NCBI RefSeq assembly: GCF_017877135.1
Contig: NZ_JAGIPH010000004.1
Span: 124,001-188,000, forward strand
Direction of reading: 5' to 3'
Source of the DNA: Neorhizobium galegae
Lineage (GTDB): Bacteria > Pseudomonadota > Alphaproteobacteria > Rhizobiales > Rhizobiaceae
DNA length: 64,000 nt
Shown here: piece by piece, positions 42,142 to 51,670 of the stretch
Layout: each line of letters starts with the position of its first letter
Numbering within the stretch: position 1 is the stretch's first letter
The notes under the pieces: generated by a model
What the model saw: only the letters and a program-made list of their open reading frames with translations
Told to the model about the DNA's origin: nothing
Database searches by the model: none
Made by a program: the position numbers and the translations under genes

Positions 42142-44499
42142 ATGGACCATATCAACCTTCGTTCGACGACGTTTCCGAGCGTAAACCGGGATCAGGATTC
42201 GTTTATCGATCTGGACCGGCTGTTTTCCGCGCTGATGCGGCGGATACGGCTGATCGGCCTCTGCGTTCTGGCCGCCATGGTGCTGGCCGGGCTTTATCTC
42301 CTGATGACGCCGCCGGCCTATACGGCGATGACGCAGATCCTCATCGACGAGAACCTGTCGCGCTATGCCGAAAACGAAACCGACGTCCAGTCGGCCCAGC
42401 AGATCGACAACCGCATGTCGAGCGCGGTGGAAATCCTGAAGTCGAAGGCGCTTGCGCTGCGGGTCGCCGACGATCTGAAGCTTGCCGACAATGCGCTGTT
42501 TCTCGATCCGCCGGAATCGCCGATCGGACTTGTGAAGGGCAGCGTCAAGAGCATCGTCGGATTGCTGAAACCGTCGGATCCGCCAGTGTCGGAAGAGGCG
42601 GCGCGCAATGGCCGGCGCGAAAAGGCCTCTGCCATCCTGCAGCAATCGCTCGACGTCAACCGCGTCGGGCGCAGTTCGGTCATTGCCATTGCGGTGCAGT
42701 CACCGCAGCCGCTGTTGTCGACGCAGCTCGCCAAGGCCTATGCCGCCGCCTACCTGACCGAACAGCTGAGCGCCAATTTCAATGCCACCGAGCGCGCTTC
42801 CGACTGGTTGCAGGAGCGGCTGACCGATCTCAATCGCCGCTCGCAGGATGCGGCGCTGGCGGTTGAGGAATACAAGATCAAGAACGGGCTCATTTCGCCG
42901 CGCGGCGAACTTCTGTCGGCCCAGCAACTCTCCGACCTCACCAGCCAGTTGATCGTCGCGCAGGCCGACACGGCAACCGCCTCGGCGCGCTTTAACCAGT
43001 ACAAGGCGATTGTCGATCAGGGCCCGGAGGCAGCGGTGAACAACGCCATCGTCTCCTCCACGGACGGCGGAAATTCGGTCATCCAGGATCTTCGCAAACG
43101 CTACCAGTCGGCATCGGAGCGCCAGCGCACCGTCGAGGAACAGTTCGGCCCGGATCACCCGCAGGCAAAGCTGCTCGCCACCCAGAAGGCCGATATTGCC
43201 CAGCAGATCTTCCGCGAATTGCAACAGATGACATCGGGCTTCCGCAACGACTATGAAGTGGCAAGCTCGCGTGAAAAATCGCTGCGCGACAGCATCGACC
43301 GTCTGGCCGGCAGCAATTCGCAGGCCAATGTCTCGGTCGTGCAACTGCGTGAACTGGAGCAGAAGGCGGCTTCGCTGAAGGCGATGTACCAGACCTATCT
43401 CGACCGTTTCGAGCAGGCAACGCAGCAGCAGTCCTTCCCGATTGCCAAGGCTCGGGTGATTTCGGAGGCGGGCGTTCCGACAGCACCGTCCAGCCCGAAA
43501 AAGACCATCACCATGGCTTTGTCCGTCGTGCTTGGCCTTTTCGTCGGCGGCGGTCTTGCAACGGCGCTCGAATTGAAGGAGCGGTCGTTCCGGCTCGGCC
43601 AGGATGTGCGAAGCCGGCTCGGTCTGCGGTTCCTCGGTTATATCCCGCTTCTGCGCTCGCAAAAGGTAAAGGCGCGCGAAGCCGAGGCCGCCAAGGCGCG
43701 CAAGAGCGGGGGCAAGGTCGCGGAACAGGTCGATGATCAGGCGCTGGCCGAAGATGCCGCCCGCTTTGCCAAGAAACTCACCCGGGTGGCCGTGGATCAT
43801 CCGCGCTCGGCCTTTGCCGAAACATTGCGCAATGCCAAGCTTGCCTGCGATGTCGCCCTGCCCAGCCGCGAATGCCGGGTGATCGCTGTCGTCTCAGCCC
43901 TGTCGGGGGAGGGGAAGTCCACGGTTGCTGCAAACCTTGCCAGCATGCTGGGCGCCATGAACAAGCGCACCCTGCTTCTGGACGCGGACCCGACGGCCGG
44001 CGGATCGAGCATTGTTCTCGACACCGAGCCGGAAAGCGGCCTTCTGGAAGTGTTGCGCGGCGATGCACCGTGGACGAGCGCCATCACCATTGATGCGAAG
44101 GCCAACCTTGCTGTTCTGCCGATTGCTTCCAAGCACAATGCCCTGCCGCATACCAGCGAACTGCTCGCATCGCCTGAAATGGGCAGGCTGATGGAAACGG
44201 TCAGCAGCCGCTTCGAATATATCGTCGTCGATCTCGCGCCGCTGGTGCCGACCATCGATGCCAAGGCATTTTCACCCTATGTCGATGCCTATATCTTCGT
44301 GGCCGAATGGGGGGAAACGCCAGTGAAGCTGGTGGAAAGCCTTCTGGAAGCCGAGCCGGGTATCGCCTCGAAGACTGCTGGCGTGATCCTGAACAAGACG
44401 GATATGGACGAACTGGCAAAATATTCCGATGCCGGGGCGCCGGAGCGTTTTCGCGCCCGCGGCATGGCCTATCATCCGGACGAGCCTGTGGCGCTCTGA
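42142..44499 (+). CDS. exoP: ExoP, succinoglycan chain-length determinant and BY-kinase
   Basis: A 785-residue Wzz/GumC-type co-polymerase fused to a bacterial tyrosine kinase. An N-terminal helix (about residues 37-55) precedes the Wzz domain, a long coiled-coil periplasmic part and a second helix near 455-475. The cytosolic kinase has Walker A SALSGEGKST near 583-592 and Walker A' LLLDADPT. ExoP sets succinoglycan chain length with ExoQ. The last 25 residues hold only a few tyrosines, so the usual Tyr cluster is weak. The ATG at 42142 follows AAAGGATC. It is the last gene of the operon. Confidence 0.92.
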   Translation: MDHINLRSTTFPSVNRDQDSFIDLDRLFSALMRRIRLIGLCVLAAMVLAGLYLLMTPPAYTAMTQILIDENLSRYAENETDVQSAQQIDNRMSSAVEILKSKALALRVADDLKLADNALFLDPPESPIGLVKGSVKSIVGLLKPSDPPVSEEAARNGRREKASAILQQSLDVNRVGRSSVIAIAVQSPQPLLSTQLAKAYAAAYLTEQLSANFNATERASDWLQERLTDLNRRSQDAALAVEEYKIKNGLISPRGELLSAQQLSDLTSQLIVAQADTATASARFNQYKAIVDQGPEAAVNNAIVSSTDGGNSVIQDLRKRYQSASERQRTVEEQFGPDHPQAKLLATQKADIAQQIFRELQQMTSGFRNDYEVASSREKSLRDSIDRLAGSNSQANVSVVQLRELEQKAASLKAMYQTYLDRFEQATQQQSFPIAKARVISEAGVPTAPSSPKKTITMALSVVLGLFVGGGLATALELKERSFRLGQDVRSRLGLRFLGYIPLLRSQKVKAREAEAAKARKSGGKVAEQVDDQALAEDAARFAKKLTRVAVDHPRSAFAETLRNAKLACDVALPSRECRVIAVVSALSGEGKSTVAANLASMLGAMNKRTLLLDADPTAGGSSIVLDTEPESGLLEVLRGDAPWTSAITIDAKANLAVLPIASKHNALPHTSELLASPEMGRLMETVSSRFEYIVVDLAPLVPTIDAKAFSPYVDAYIFVAEWGETPVKLVESLLEAEPGIASKTAGVILNKTDMDELAKYSDAGAPERFRARGMAYHPDEPVAL

Positions 44500-44514
44500 C
44501 GCTTTGCGGTGCCG

Positions 44515-44691
44515 TCACTGGCTCCCAGCGATGGCACCGTAAAACACGATGAACAGATAGAGACTGAAGGCCCCAATCGCGAAAATGATGAAGAATGTCA
44601 CGATGCCGCCGCCGGCACGGCGCTTGCGGCGTTGCGTGGGCAGGCTGTCTTCCGGCTGTGCGATGGGGTCGTTGTCTGGTGTCTTGGTCAT
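44515..44691 (-). CDS. Small one-helix membrane protein of unknown function
   Basis: A 58-residue predicted protein: a polar, proline-rich N terminus, a basic segment RRKRR and one hydrophobic helix (about residues 31-54), then a short tail. The positive-inside pattern suggests a cytosolic N terminus. GAGG lies nine bases before the ATG at 44691; an alternative ATG is at 44706. It converges with exoP. I do not recognise a family. The amino-acid composition is that of a real membrane peptide, so I keep it with moderate confidence. Confidence 0.5.
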   Translation of the reverse strand: MTKTPDNDPIAQPEDSLPTQRRKRRAGGGIVTFFIIFAIGAFSLYLFIVFYGAIAGSQ

Positions 44692-44816
44692 TGATGGTCG
44701 CCTCATGTGTCGATGAGGTAACCGGTGAGCGCAGGCGTAGTTCCGCAGAAAACGTCACATTCGCACCGCTGCCCCCCATGCTTGAAAACCACGCCAAGCC
44801 GCGAGTTGCCGCTGCT

Positions 44817-45551
44817 CTACGTCTGCTTCCCGCGCTGGCGCATGAGGTAGACGACGGCTGCGATCGACATGGCGGCAAGCGCATACCAGGTGAGGGCATA
44901 GACGAGATGGCTGTTGCGGAAGGAAACGACCGTCAGCCCCCCGACAGGCAGCCCGCCCGGATTTTCCGTGGCATCCGCATCGATGAAATAGGGCGCAACC
45001 TCTCCAAGACCGCGTGAGGCCGCAATGGCCGCCACGTCCCGCGAGTACCAGCGATCGGCAGCCGGATCATTGGTGCGCAGAAAGCCGCCGCCGGGCTCGG
45101 GCAGCCGCAGCAGGCCCGTCACGGCAACGTCGCCGGCGATTTCGCCCGCCTGCCGGGCAGCAGCGTCCCGTCTCTCCATCGGCACGAAGCCGCGATTGAT
45201 GAGAACCGTGCCGCGATCCGTCGTCACGAGCGGTGTCAGCACCCAGAAGCCGGCGCCCCGTTCCGTCACGGCCTGCACCAGCGCTTGTTTGTCATGCAGG
45301 AAGGTGCCGTGGATGGTTACGCGGCGATATTCGTCGGCCGCCTGGTTGATCAGGGGCCATTGGGCGGGCAGGGGGGCGGGGACGGCGTCCGCATGAATGC
45401 GGGCATCGACGCGGGCAATCAGGTCGAGCTTCCAGAACAGCCGCTGCACCTGCCAGGTGCCGAGCGCCAGAAAAACAAGCACGAGGCCCGCCATCACACA
45501 GGCGAAGGCGGTATAGCGCTTGCCGGGGTGGGGGCGGGCCTCTGTATCCAT
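44817..45551 (-). CDS. SURF1 family protein (terminal oxidase assembly)
   Basis: A 244-residue SURF1/Shy1 protein with an N-terminal helix (about residues 12-31) containing LALGTWQVQRLFWKLDLI. The large periplasmic domain holds YRRVTIHGTFL and LINRGFVP, and a second helix is near 213-235. SURF1 helps insert haem a/o into subunit I of haem-copper oxidases. It is the last gene after cyoABCD, in the place where gammaproteobacteria carry cyoE. Confidence 0.9.
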   Translation of the reverse strand: MDTEARPHPGKRYTAFACVMAGLVLVFLALGTWQVQRLFWKLDLIARVDARIHADAVPAPLPAQWPLINQAADEYRRVTIHGTFLHDKQALVQAVTERGAGFWVLTPLVTTDRGTVLINRGFVPMERRDAAARQAGEIAGDVAVTGLLRLPEPGGGFLRTNDPAADRWYSRDVAAIAASRGLGEVAPYFIDADATENPGGLPVGGLTVVSFRNSHLVYALTWYALAAMSIAAVVYLMRQRGKQT

Positions 45552-45569
45552 TCAACAGGTATCCTTGCG

Positions 45570-45598
45570 CGGGCTGGGACATCGCTGCCGCCAGCCCG
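45570..45598 (-). terminator. Hairpin between cyoD and the SURF1 gene
   Basis: A perfect 8-bp inverted repeat, CGGGCTGG with CCAGCCCG, around a 13-base loop. It sits a few bases after the cyoD stop and 18 bases before the SURF1 start. It may lower SURF1 expression relative to the structural subunits. No T-run follows. Confidence 0.4.
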
Positions 45599-45605
45599 AA
45601 CGCCG

Positions 45606-46013
45606 TTACGGCATGTTTTTCATCATTTCCGGGTTCATCGGCATCATGTTGGTGTTCAGATGGTGCATGACCCAGAGCGAACCGGAGAGCGCGATCACCA
45701 CGATGACGATGGTGAAGATCATCGCGAGCATGGTCCAGCCACCTTCCGACTTCGAATTCATGTGCAGGAAGTAGACCATGTGGACGACGACCTGGACTGC
45801 GGCGAATGCCATAACGATACCGGCCGTCAGCGCCTTGTTGTCGAGCACGTCGGCCATGACCAGCCAGAAGGGGATGGCGGTCAGGATGACCGCCAGGACG
45901 AAGCCCGTCATGTAGCTCTTGAAGCTGCCATGGGCGGCTTCGTGCCCGTGGCTATGGCCGTGATGCGTATTGTGCGCGCTTTCCTGCGCCGGTGCTTGAG
46001 GGTGAGAACTCAT
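45606..46013 (-). CDS. cyoD: Cytochrome bo3 quinol oxidase subunit IV
   Basis: A 135-residue CyoD-family subunit with three membrane helices and the family stretch [14 protein letters not shown]. The N terminus before the first helix is rich in histidine ([15 protein letters not shown]), and the C terminus is methionine-rich ([16 protein letters not shown]). Both extensions look capable of binding metal. The ATG overlaps the cyoC stop by four bases. Confidence 0.92.
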   Translation of the reverse strand: MSSHPQAPAQESAHNTHHGHSHGHEAAHGSFKSYMTGFVLAVILTAIPFWLVMADVLDNKALTAGIVMAFAAVQVVVHMVYFLHMNSKSEGGWTMLAMIFTIVIVVIALSGSLWVMHHLNTNMMPMNPEMMKNMP

Positions 46014-46633
46014 CCGAGGACTCCGATCAGGTAAACGAGGGAGAAGACGCCGATCCAGATCACGTCGAGGAAGTGCCAGAACATCGACAGGCACATCAGG
46101 CGACGACGATTGGCCTCGATCAGGCCGTGCTTTGCCACCTGCACCATCAGCGTCACCAGCCAGATGCTGCCGAAGGTGACGTGCAGACCGTGTGTGCCGA
46201 CCAGCGTGAAGAAGGCCGAGAGGAACGCAGACCGCTGCGGACCGGCCCCTTCGTGGATCAGGTGGCTGAACTCGTAGAGTTCGATCCCGAGGAAGGCGAG
46301 GCCGAACAGGCCAGTGATGGCCAGCCACATCAGCGTGCCGCTCTTGTCGCCCTTTTCCATCCGCAGCATGGCAAAGCCATAGGTGATGGAGGAGAACAGC
46401 AGCATGGCGGTGTTGATGGCCACGAGCTGCAGGTCGAACAGGTCGGCCGGTGCGGGGCCGGCCGCATAGTTGCGGCCGAGCACGGCATAGGTGGCAAAGA
46501 GGACTGCAAACATCAGGCAGTCGCTCATCAGGTAGATCCAGAAGCCCAGCATGGTGCTGTTTTCCGGATGGTGGTCTTCCGTCAGATAGAACTGCGGGTT
46601 CTCTGCCGAAACGGCGGCTTGGTTTTCACTCAT
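46010..46633 (-). CDS. cyoC: Cytochrome bo3 quinol oxidase subunit III
   Basis: A 207-residue haem-copper oxidase subunit III with five helices. The segments [20 protein letters not shown] and [15 protein letters not shown] are characteristic. The ATG at 46633 gives MSENQAA; a GTG at 46642 overlapping the cyoB stop is the alternative start and would add three residues. Confidence 0.92.
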   Translation of the reverse strand: MSENQAAVSAENPQFYLTEDHHPENSTMLGFWIYLMSDCLMFAVLFATYAVLGRNYAAGPAPADLFDLQLVAINTAMLLFSSITYGFAMLRMEKGDKSGTLMWLAITGLFGLAFLGIELYEFSHLIHEGAGPQRSAFLSAFFTLVGTHGLHVTFGSIWLVTLMVQVAKHGLIEANRRRLMCLSMFWHFLDVIWIGVFSLVYLIGVLG

Positions 46634-46638
46634 GACAA

Positions 46639-48645
46639 TCACGCCTGTTCCGCGAGCTGCTTGGTTCGGGCATTTTCCGTTTCGACAACGGTTTCAGCCG
46701 GGATGTAGTAATCGCGCTTGTAGTTGAAGGTATGGGCGATGGAGACGACGATGATGCCGAGGAAGGCGAGGGCCGCCAGCCACCACATGTACCAGATCAT
46801 GCCGACCGCAAAGGCGACGCTGAGGCCCGACAGGATGACGCCGGTGCCGGTGCCCTTCGGCATATGGATCGGCTTGAAGCCTTCCAGAGGACGCACATAG
46901 CCGCGACGCTTCATGTCGTACCAGCTGTCATGGTCGTGGATGACGGGCGTGAAGGCATAGTTGTATTCCGGCGGCGGCGAAGACGTCGACCATTCCAGCG
47001 TGCGGGCATTCCACGGATCGCCGGTCAGGTCGCGCAGTTCCTCGCGCTTCAGATAGCTGACGACAAGCTGGATGAGGAAGGAGCCGATGCCGAGCGCAAT
47101 CAGGAACGCACCGAAGGCGGCAATCACGAACCAGATCTGCAGCGAGGGATCTTCGAAGTGGTTGACGCGGCGGGTGACGCCCATCAGGCCAAGCACGTAG
47201 AGCGGCATGAAGGCGAAGTAGAAGCCGATGAGCCAGAACCAGAAGGACATCTTGCCCCAGAACGGATCGAGCTTGTAGCCGAAGGCCTTCGGAAACCAGA
47301 AGTTCACGCCGGCAAGCAGGCCGAACACCACGCCGCCGATGATCACGTTATGGAAGTGCGCGATCAGGAACAGCGAGTTGTGCAGAACGAAGTCTGCCGG
47401 CGGTACGGCCAGCATCACGCCGGTCATGCCGCCGATGACGAAGGTGACCATGAAGCCGATCGTCCACAGCATCGGCACTTCATAGCGGATGCGGCCGCGA
47501 TACATCGTAAACAGCCAGTTGAAGATCTTCGCGCCCGTGGGGATCGAGATGATCATCGTGGTGATGCCGAAGAAGGCGTTGACGCTGGCGCCGGAACCCA
47601 TGGTGAAGAAGTGGTGGAGCCAGACGAGATAGGACAGGATGGTGATGACGACCGTCGCATAGACCATCGAGGCATAACCGAACAGGCGCTTGCCGGAGAA
47701 GGTCGAGACGATTTCGGAAAAGATGCCGAAGGCCGGCAGGATGAGGATGTAGACTTCCGGATGGCCCCAGATCCAGATGAGGTTCACATACATCATCGGA
47801 TTGCCGCCAAGGTCGTTGGTGAAGAAGTTCGTGCCGGCATAGCGGTCGAGCGTCAACAGAACGAGGGTGGCCGTCAGGATCGGGAAGGAGGCGACGATCA
47901 GAACGTTGGTGCAGAGCGAGGTCCAGGTGAAGATCGGCATCTTCATCATGGTCATGCCCGGCGCGCGCATCTTGACGATGGTGGCGATGAGGTTGATGCC
48001 GGATAGCGTTGTTCCGACACCGGCTACCTGCAGGCCCCAGATATAATAGTCAACCCCGACCCCCGGCGAGTAATCGGCACCCGAAAGGGGCGGATAGGCA
48101 AGCCAGCCGGTGCGGGCGAATTCGCCGACGAACAGCGACAGCATGATGATCGCTGCGCCGGCTGCCGTCATCCAGAACGAGAAGTTGTTCAGGAACGGGA
48201 AGGACACGTCGCGGGCGCCGATCTGCAGCGGCACCACGAAGTTCATGACGCCCGTCACGATCGGCATGGCGAAGAAGAAGATCATGATCACGCCATGGGC
48301 GGTGAAGATCTGGTCGTAATGGCTCGGGGGCAGGTAGCCCTCATTGGCACCGAAGGCCATGGCCTGCTGCGTGCGCATCATCACCGCATCGGCAAAGCCG
48401 CGCAGCAGCATGACGAGCGAGAGGATGACATACATGATGCCGATCTTCTTGTGGTCGACGCTGGTGAACCACTCGTTCCACAGATATCCCCACAGGCGGA
48501 AATAGCTGATGGCGCCGACGACGGCGAGGCCGCCGAGCACCACGCCGATGAAGGTGACGAGGAGGATCGGCTCATGGGTGAAAGCCAGCGAATCCCATGA
48601 CAACCGTCCGAAAATGAATTCCAACAGGTTACTGTTCGTGAACAT
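46639..48645 (-). CDS. cyoB: Cytochrome bo3 quinol oxidase subunit I
   Basis: A 668-residue catalytic subunit with about 15 helices. It holds haem b, haem o3 and CuB and reduces oxygen while pumping protons. Key regions are [14 protein letters not shown] (haem b ligand His), [17 protein letters not shown] (CuB ligand His and the His-Tyr crosslink region), LHHFFTMG (two CuB His) and [10 protein letters not shown] (haem ligands). The long N- and C-terminal extensions typical of CyoB are present. It lies 30 bases after cyoA. Confidence 0.95.
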   Translation of the reverse strand: MFTNSNLLEFIFGRLSWDSLAFTHEPILLVTFIGVVLGGLAVVGAISYFRLWGYLWNEWFTSVDHKKIGIMYVILSLVMLLRGFADAVMMRTQQAMAFGANEGYLPPSHYDQIFTAHGVIMIFFFAMPIVTGVMNFVVPLQIGARDVSFPFLNNFSFWMTAAGAAIIMLSLFVGEFARTGWLAYPPLSGADYSPGVGVDYYIWGLQVAGVGTTLSGINLIATIVKMRAPGMTMMKMPIFTWTSLCTNVLIVASFPILTATLVLLTLDRYAGTNFFTNDLGGNPMMYVNLIWIWGHPEVYILILPAFGIFSEIVSTFSGKRLFGYASMVYATVVITILSYLVWLHHFFTMGSGASVNAFFGITTMIISIPTGAKIFNWLFTMYRGRIRYEVPMLWTIGFMVTFVIGGMTGVMLAVPPADFVLHNSLFLIAHFHNVIIGGVVFGLLAGVNFWFPKAFGYKLDPFWGKMSFWFWLIGFYFAFMPLYVLGLMGVTRRVNHFEDPSLQIWFVIAAFGAFLIALGIGSFLIQLVVSYLKREELRDLTGDPWNARTLEWSTSSPPPEYNYAFTPVIHDHDSWYDMKRRGYVRPLEGFKPIHMPKGTGTGVILSGLSVAFAVGMIWYMWWLAALAFLGIIVVSIAHTFNYKRDYYIPAETVVETENARTKQLAEQA

Positions 48646-48675
48646 TGCAGTTTCCGATACGTCTCAAGCCGGCGA

Positions 48676-49857
48676 TTACGGCTTCGTGTTTGTGTTCAGC
48701 TGGTCAGGCGCCACGCCTTTGCCATCATGGCCTTCGTGGCCGGACATGCCGGGCATAGTCGACATGCCGTCGTTACCCTTGCCCGGCTGCGCGGCTGAAC
48801 CCGGTGCGGTTTCCGCTTCGGTGCCCTCATGGCTCTTTGCGCCATGGCCGGTGGCCGGATAGGTCGCGCCGGGGCCTTCTTCGTTGGTCCAGCGGGTATC
48901 GTATTGCAGGCGTTCGCGGTTTTCCGCGCTATCCTTGCCGGCGCCGCCCATCATGTCGATATGCATCATTTCGTTCTGGCACATCTGGCCGGGTTGGACG
49001 CACAGATTGAGGATGGCCTCGTACAGACCGTTCTCCACCTGGCCATAATAGGTGACCGGCACGCGGGCACTCGGACGTTCCAGCTTCAGGTATGCGTCGC
49101 GGTTGAGCGGGGAGCCCTGGTTCTTGACCTGGGAGACCCACTGGTCGAAGCCCTCGTTGCTCACGCCATGGAACTTGAAGCGCATGCCCGAAAAACCGTC
49201 ACCGCTATAATTGGCGGAAAAGCCTTCGTAGACGCCTTCCTTGTTCATCACCGCGTGCAGCTTGGTCTGCATGCCGGGCATGGCATAGATCTGGCCGGCA
49301 AGGGCGGGGATGTAGAAGGAGTTCATCACGGTCGAACCGGTGATCTTGAACTCGATCGGCGTATCGATCGGCGCTGCGATCTCGTTGACCGTGGCAATGC
49401 CCTGTTCCGGGTAGAGGAACAGCCACTTCCAGTCGAGCGCCACCACTTCGATGGTGATCGGCTTGGTCTCGGGCGTGACCGGACGGGCCGCATCGATGCG
49501 GTCGAGCGGGCGATACGGGTCCAGCTTGTGGGTGCTGATCCAGGTGACGGCGCCGAGCGCGATGATGATCGCCAGCGGTGCGGCCCAGATGATCACTTCC
49601 AGGCGCGTGGAGTGATGCCATTCCGGGTCATACTGGGCGCTGGTGTTCGACCGCCTGTAATGCCAGGCGAAATAGAGCGTCAGGCAGATCACCGGAATGA
49701 TGATCAGCAACATCAGCACCACCGAAATGATGATGAGGTCGCGCTGCTGCATGGCGATGTCACCGGACGGCGACATGACGACGAGATCGCAGCCCGAGAG
49801 CGCGAGAAGTAGGATGAGGGCACTAAGCCGGCAAATGAGCTTCATCAACCGTGGCAT
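48676..49857 (-). CDS. cyoA: Cytochrome bo3 quinol oxidase subunit II, with an extended metal-binding-like tail
   Basis: A 393-residue lipoprotein subunit. Lipobox LSGC gives an acylated Cys23. Two helices (about residues 40-62 and 90-110) follow, then a cupredoxin domain without the CuA ligands, as is normal for quinol oxidases. E. coli CyoA has about 315 residues. Here a low-complexity C-terminal extension after about residue 330 includes MSTMPGMSGHEGHDG, rich in Met and His. It is the first gene of cyoABCD-SURF1. The start could also be the ATG at 49845. Confidence 0.92.
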   Translation of the reverse strand: MPRLMKLICRLSALILLLALSGCDLVVMSPSGDIAMQQRDLIIISVVLMLLIIIPVICLTLYFAWHYRRSNTSAQYDPEWHHSTRLEVIIWAAPLAIIIALGAVTWISTHKLDPYRPLDRIDAARPVTPETKPITIEVVALDWKWLFLYPEQGIATVNEIAAPIDTPIEFKITGSTVMNSFYIPALAGQIYAMPGMQTKLHAVMNKEGVYEGFSANYSGDGFSGMRFKFHGVSNEGFDQWVSQVKNQGSPLNRDAYLKLERPSARVPVTYYGQVENGLYEAILNLCVQPGQMCQNEMMHIDMMGGAGKDSAENRERLQYDTRWTNEEGPGATYPATGHGAKSHEGTEAETAPGSAAQPGKGNDGMSTMPGMSGHEGHDGKGVAPDQLNTNTKP

Positions 49858-50192
49858 CTTTCAGTTCGAAATTTGCGTTTTGTCACTCTGCGACTAAAGC
49901 ATGAGAGCAAGGCTCCCTATGAGGTCTTTCGTCGCAGTGCAAAACATTTTCGTGCAACGCAACAAGAAACCGGGGACCGCCTCGCCGATGATGGAGCGGG
50001 TGTGTGCAAAAGTCCCGCACGACGCCAGAGTTCCACCCGAAACGGTAAAGACTTTGCAACAATATACGGCACCTGCACCGTTTGGAGCAAATTCTTTGCC
50101 ATTGAAGCGAGACCGGGCTTGATAACACGCAAATATGCATCATCCTATCTTTTGGGGAGGCGACTATTCGCCGCAAAGGAGGAGACCGCATC
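49858..50192. other. 335-base divergent region between cyoA and the MFS transporter gene
   Basis: No gene is visible. It must contain the cyo promoter on the minus strand and the transporter promoter on the plus strand. A possible plus-strand promoter is TTGATA with ATCCTA 17 bases downstream (about 50119-50147), which is weak. I could not find a convincing FNR, RegA/ActR or other redox site by eye. Confidence 0.4.
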
Positions 50193-51539
50193 ATGAGCAT
50201 TACAACCAACCCCACATCGTCCGAGTTCGAGCGCGACGCCCGGCAGATGCACGATGGCAAGCCGTTGTCTCCCGGCAGCATCGCCATTGGCGTGGTCATC
50301 GGCCGCATGTCCGAATTCTTCGATTTCTTTGTCTACGGCATTGCCTCGGTTCTGGTTTTCCCGCGCCTTGTTTTCAGCTTCGCCGGCGATCCGGTGACGG
50401 CGACACTGATGTCGTTTGCCGTCTTTTCGCTGGCCTTCCTGGCGCGACCGGTCGGCTCGCTGTTCTTCATGTGGATCGACCGCACCTATGGCCGCGGATC
50501 CAAGCTCACCATCGCGCTCTTCCTACTCGGCGGCTCGACGGCCGCTCTTGCCTTCCTGCCGAGCTACCAATCCGCCGGCGTCTGGTCGGTGGCGCTTCTG
50601 GCGCTGTTTCGTCTCGGCCAGGGCTTTGCGCTCGGCGGTGCCTGGGATGGCATGGCTTCGCTTCTGGCACTCAATGCGCCCAAGGAGCATCGCGGCTGGT
50701 ATGCCATGATCCCGCAGCTTGGAGCGCCCATCGGCTTTGCGCTCGCAAGCGCGCTGTTCGGCTATTTTGCCGTCAGCCTCACCGATCAGGATTTCCTCAC
50801 CTGGGGCTGGCGCTATCCGTTCTTCGTCGCCTTCGCCATCAACGTGGTCGCCCTGTTTGCCCGTCTGCGTATCGTCGCCAGCCGCGAATTCGGCCAGCTG
50901 TTCGAAACGCTCGAGTTGCAGCCGCGGCCGGTTCTCGAAACCATTCGCGTCCATGGTCGTGATATCCTGCTCGGCGCCTTTGCGCCGCTTGCAAGCTTTG
51001 CCATGTTCCACCTCGTGACGATCTTCCCGCTCAGCTGGGTGACGCTGCATGGCGGCCAGTCGGCGGGCGAATTCCTGTTCGTGCAGATTTTTGGCGCGAT
51101 CGTCGGCATCGGGGCAATCGTCGTGTCCGGGCTTGCCGCCGACCGCATCGGCCGGCGCAAGCAGCTGATGGTCGGTGCCGGCATTATTGCCCTCTTCAGC
51201 TTTTCGGCGCCCTTCCTTCTGGATGCCGGCGGCAAGGGGCAGGATGCCTTCATCATCATCGGCTTCGGCATTCTCGGCCTTTCTTTCGGCCAGGCGTCCG
51301 GCGCGGTCTCCTCGCGCTTCTCGCTTCCCTATCGCTATACCGGTTCGGCGCTCACGTCTGACCTCTCCTGGCTGGTGGGCGCGGGCTTTGCGCCGCTTGT
51401 GGCGCTCGGCCTTGCCAGCAATTTCGGCATCATCTTCATCGGTGGCTACCTGATTTCCGGCGCCATCTGCACGCTTGCGGCGCTCAGCCTCAGCCGGATC
51501 CTTGATTCCTCCGAGCATCAGGCCGCGGCAAACCGCTAA
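50193..51539 (+). CDS. MFS transporter of the metabolite:H+ symporter (MHS) family
   Basis: A 448-residue permease with 12 helices. GRMSEFFDFFVYGIASVLVFPRLVF at the start of helix 1 and the loop motif DRTYGRGSKL fit the MHS group (citrate, alpha-ketoglutarate or proline/betaine proton symporters). A second half-motif, ADRIGRRKQL, lies near residue 320. GGAGGAGACC precedes the ATG. It is divergent from cyoA and followed by a good terminator, so it is monocistronic. The substrate is unknown. Confidence 0.88.
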   Translation: MSITTNPTSSEFERDARQMHDGKPLSPGSIAIGVVIGRMSEFFDFFVYGIASVLVFPRLVFSFAGDPVTATLMSFAVFSLAFLARPVGSLFFMWIDRTYGRGSKLTIALFLLGGSTAALAFLPSYQSAGVWSVALLALFRLGQGFALGGAWDGMASLLALNAPKEHRGWYAMIPQLGAPIGFALASALFGYFAVSLTDQDFLTWGWRYPFFVAFAINVVALFARLRIVASREFGQLFETLELQPRPVLETIRVHGRDILLGAFAPLASFAMFHLVTIFPLSWVTLHGGQSAGEFLFVQIFGAIVGIGAIVVSGLAADRIGRRKQLMVGAGIIALFSFSAPFLLDAGGKGQDAFIIIGFGILGLSFGQASGAVSSRFSLPYRYTGSALTSDLSWLVGAGFAPLVALGLASNFGIIFIGGYLISGAICTLAALSLSRILDSSEHQAAANR

Positions 51540-51570
51540 GCGCCCTCCGGCACCTCTGGCATCAGACATC

Positions 51571-51598
51571 CCGGCCGTCGACAGACGGCCGGTTTTTT
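51571..51598 (+). terminator. Rho-independent terminator after the MFS transporter gene
   Basis: A perfect 9-bp stem, CCGGCCGTC with GACGGCCGG, a GACA loop and six T residues directly after it. It starts 32 bases after the stop codon. This is the clearest intrinsic terminator in the window. Confidence 0.9.
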
Positions 51599-51670
51599 GT
51601 TTTGTCGGCTTGCCGGTTGCTGCCGGCCAAAAGACATGCAAGGCATGCACATCATCGGGAGATCAAAGAC

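Noticed and set aside
26782..44499. Possibility that the locus makes a capsule or lipopolysaccharide instead of succinoglycan
   Set aside because: ExoX, ExoK, ExoH, ExoV and the ordered set of six Exo glycosyltransferases together with ExoY, F, Q and P match the succinoglycan octasaccharide machinery specifically.
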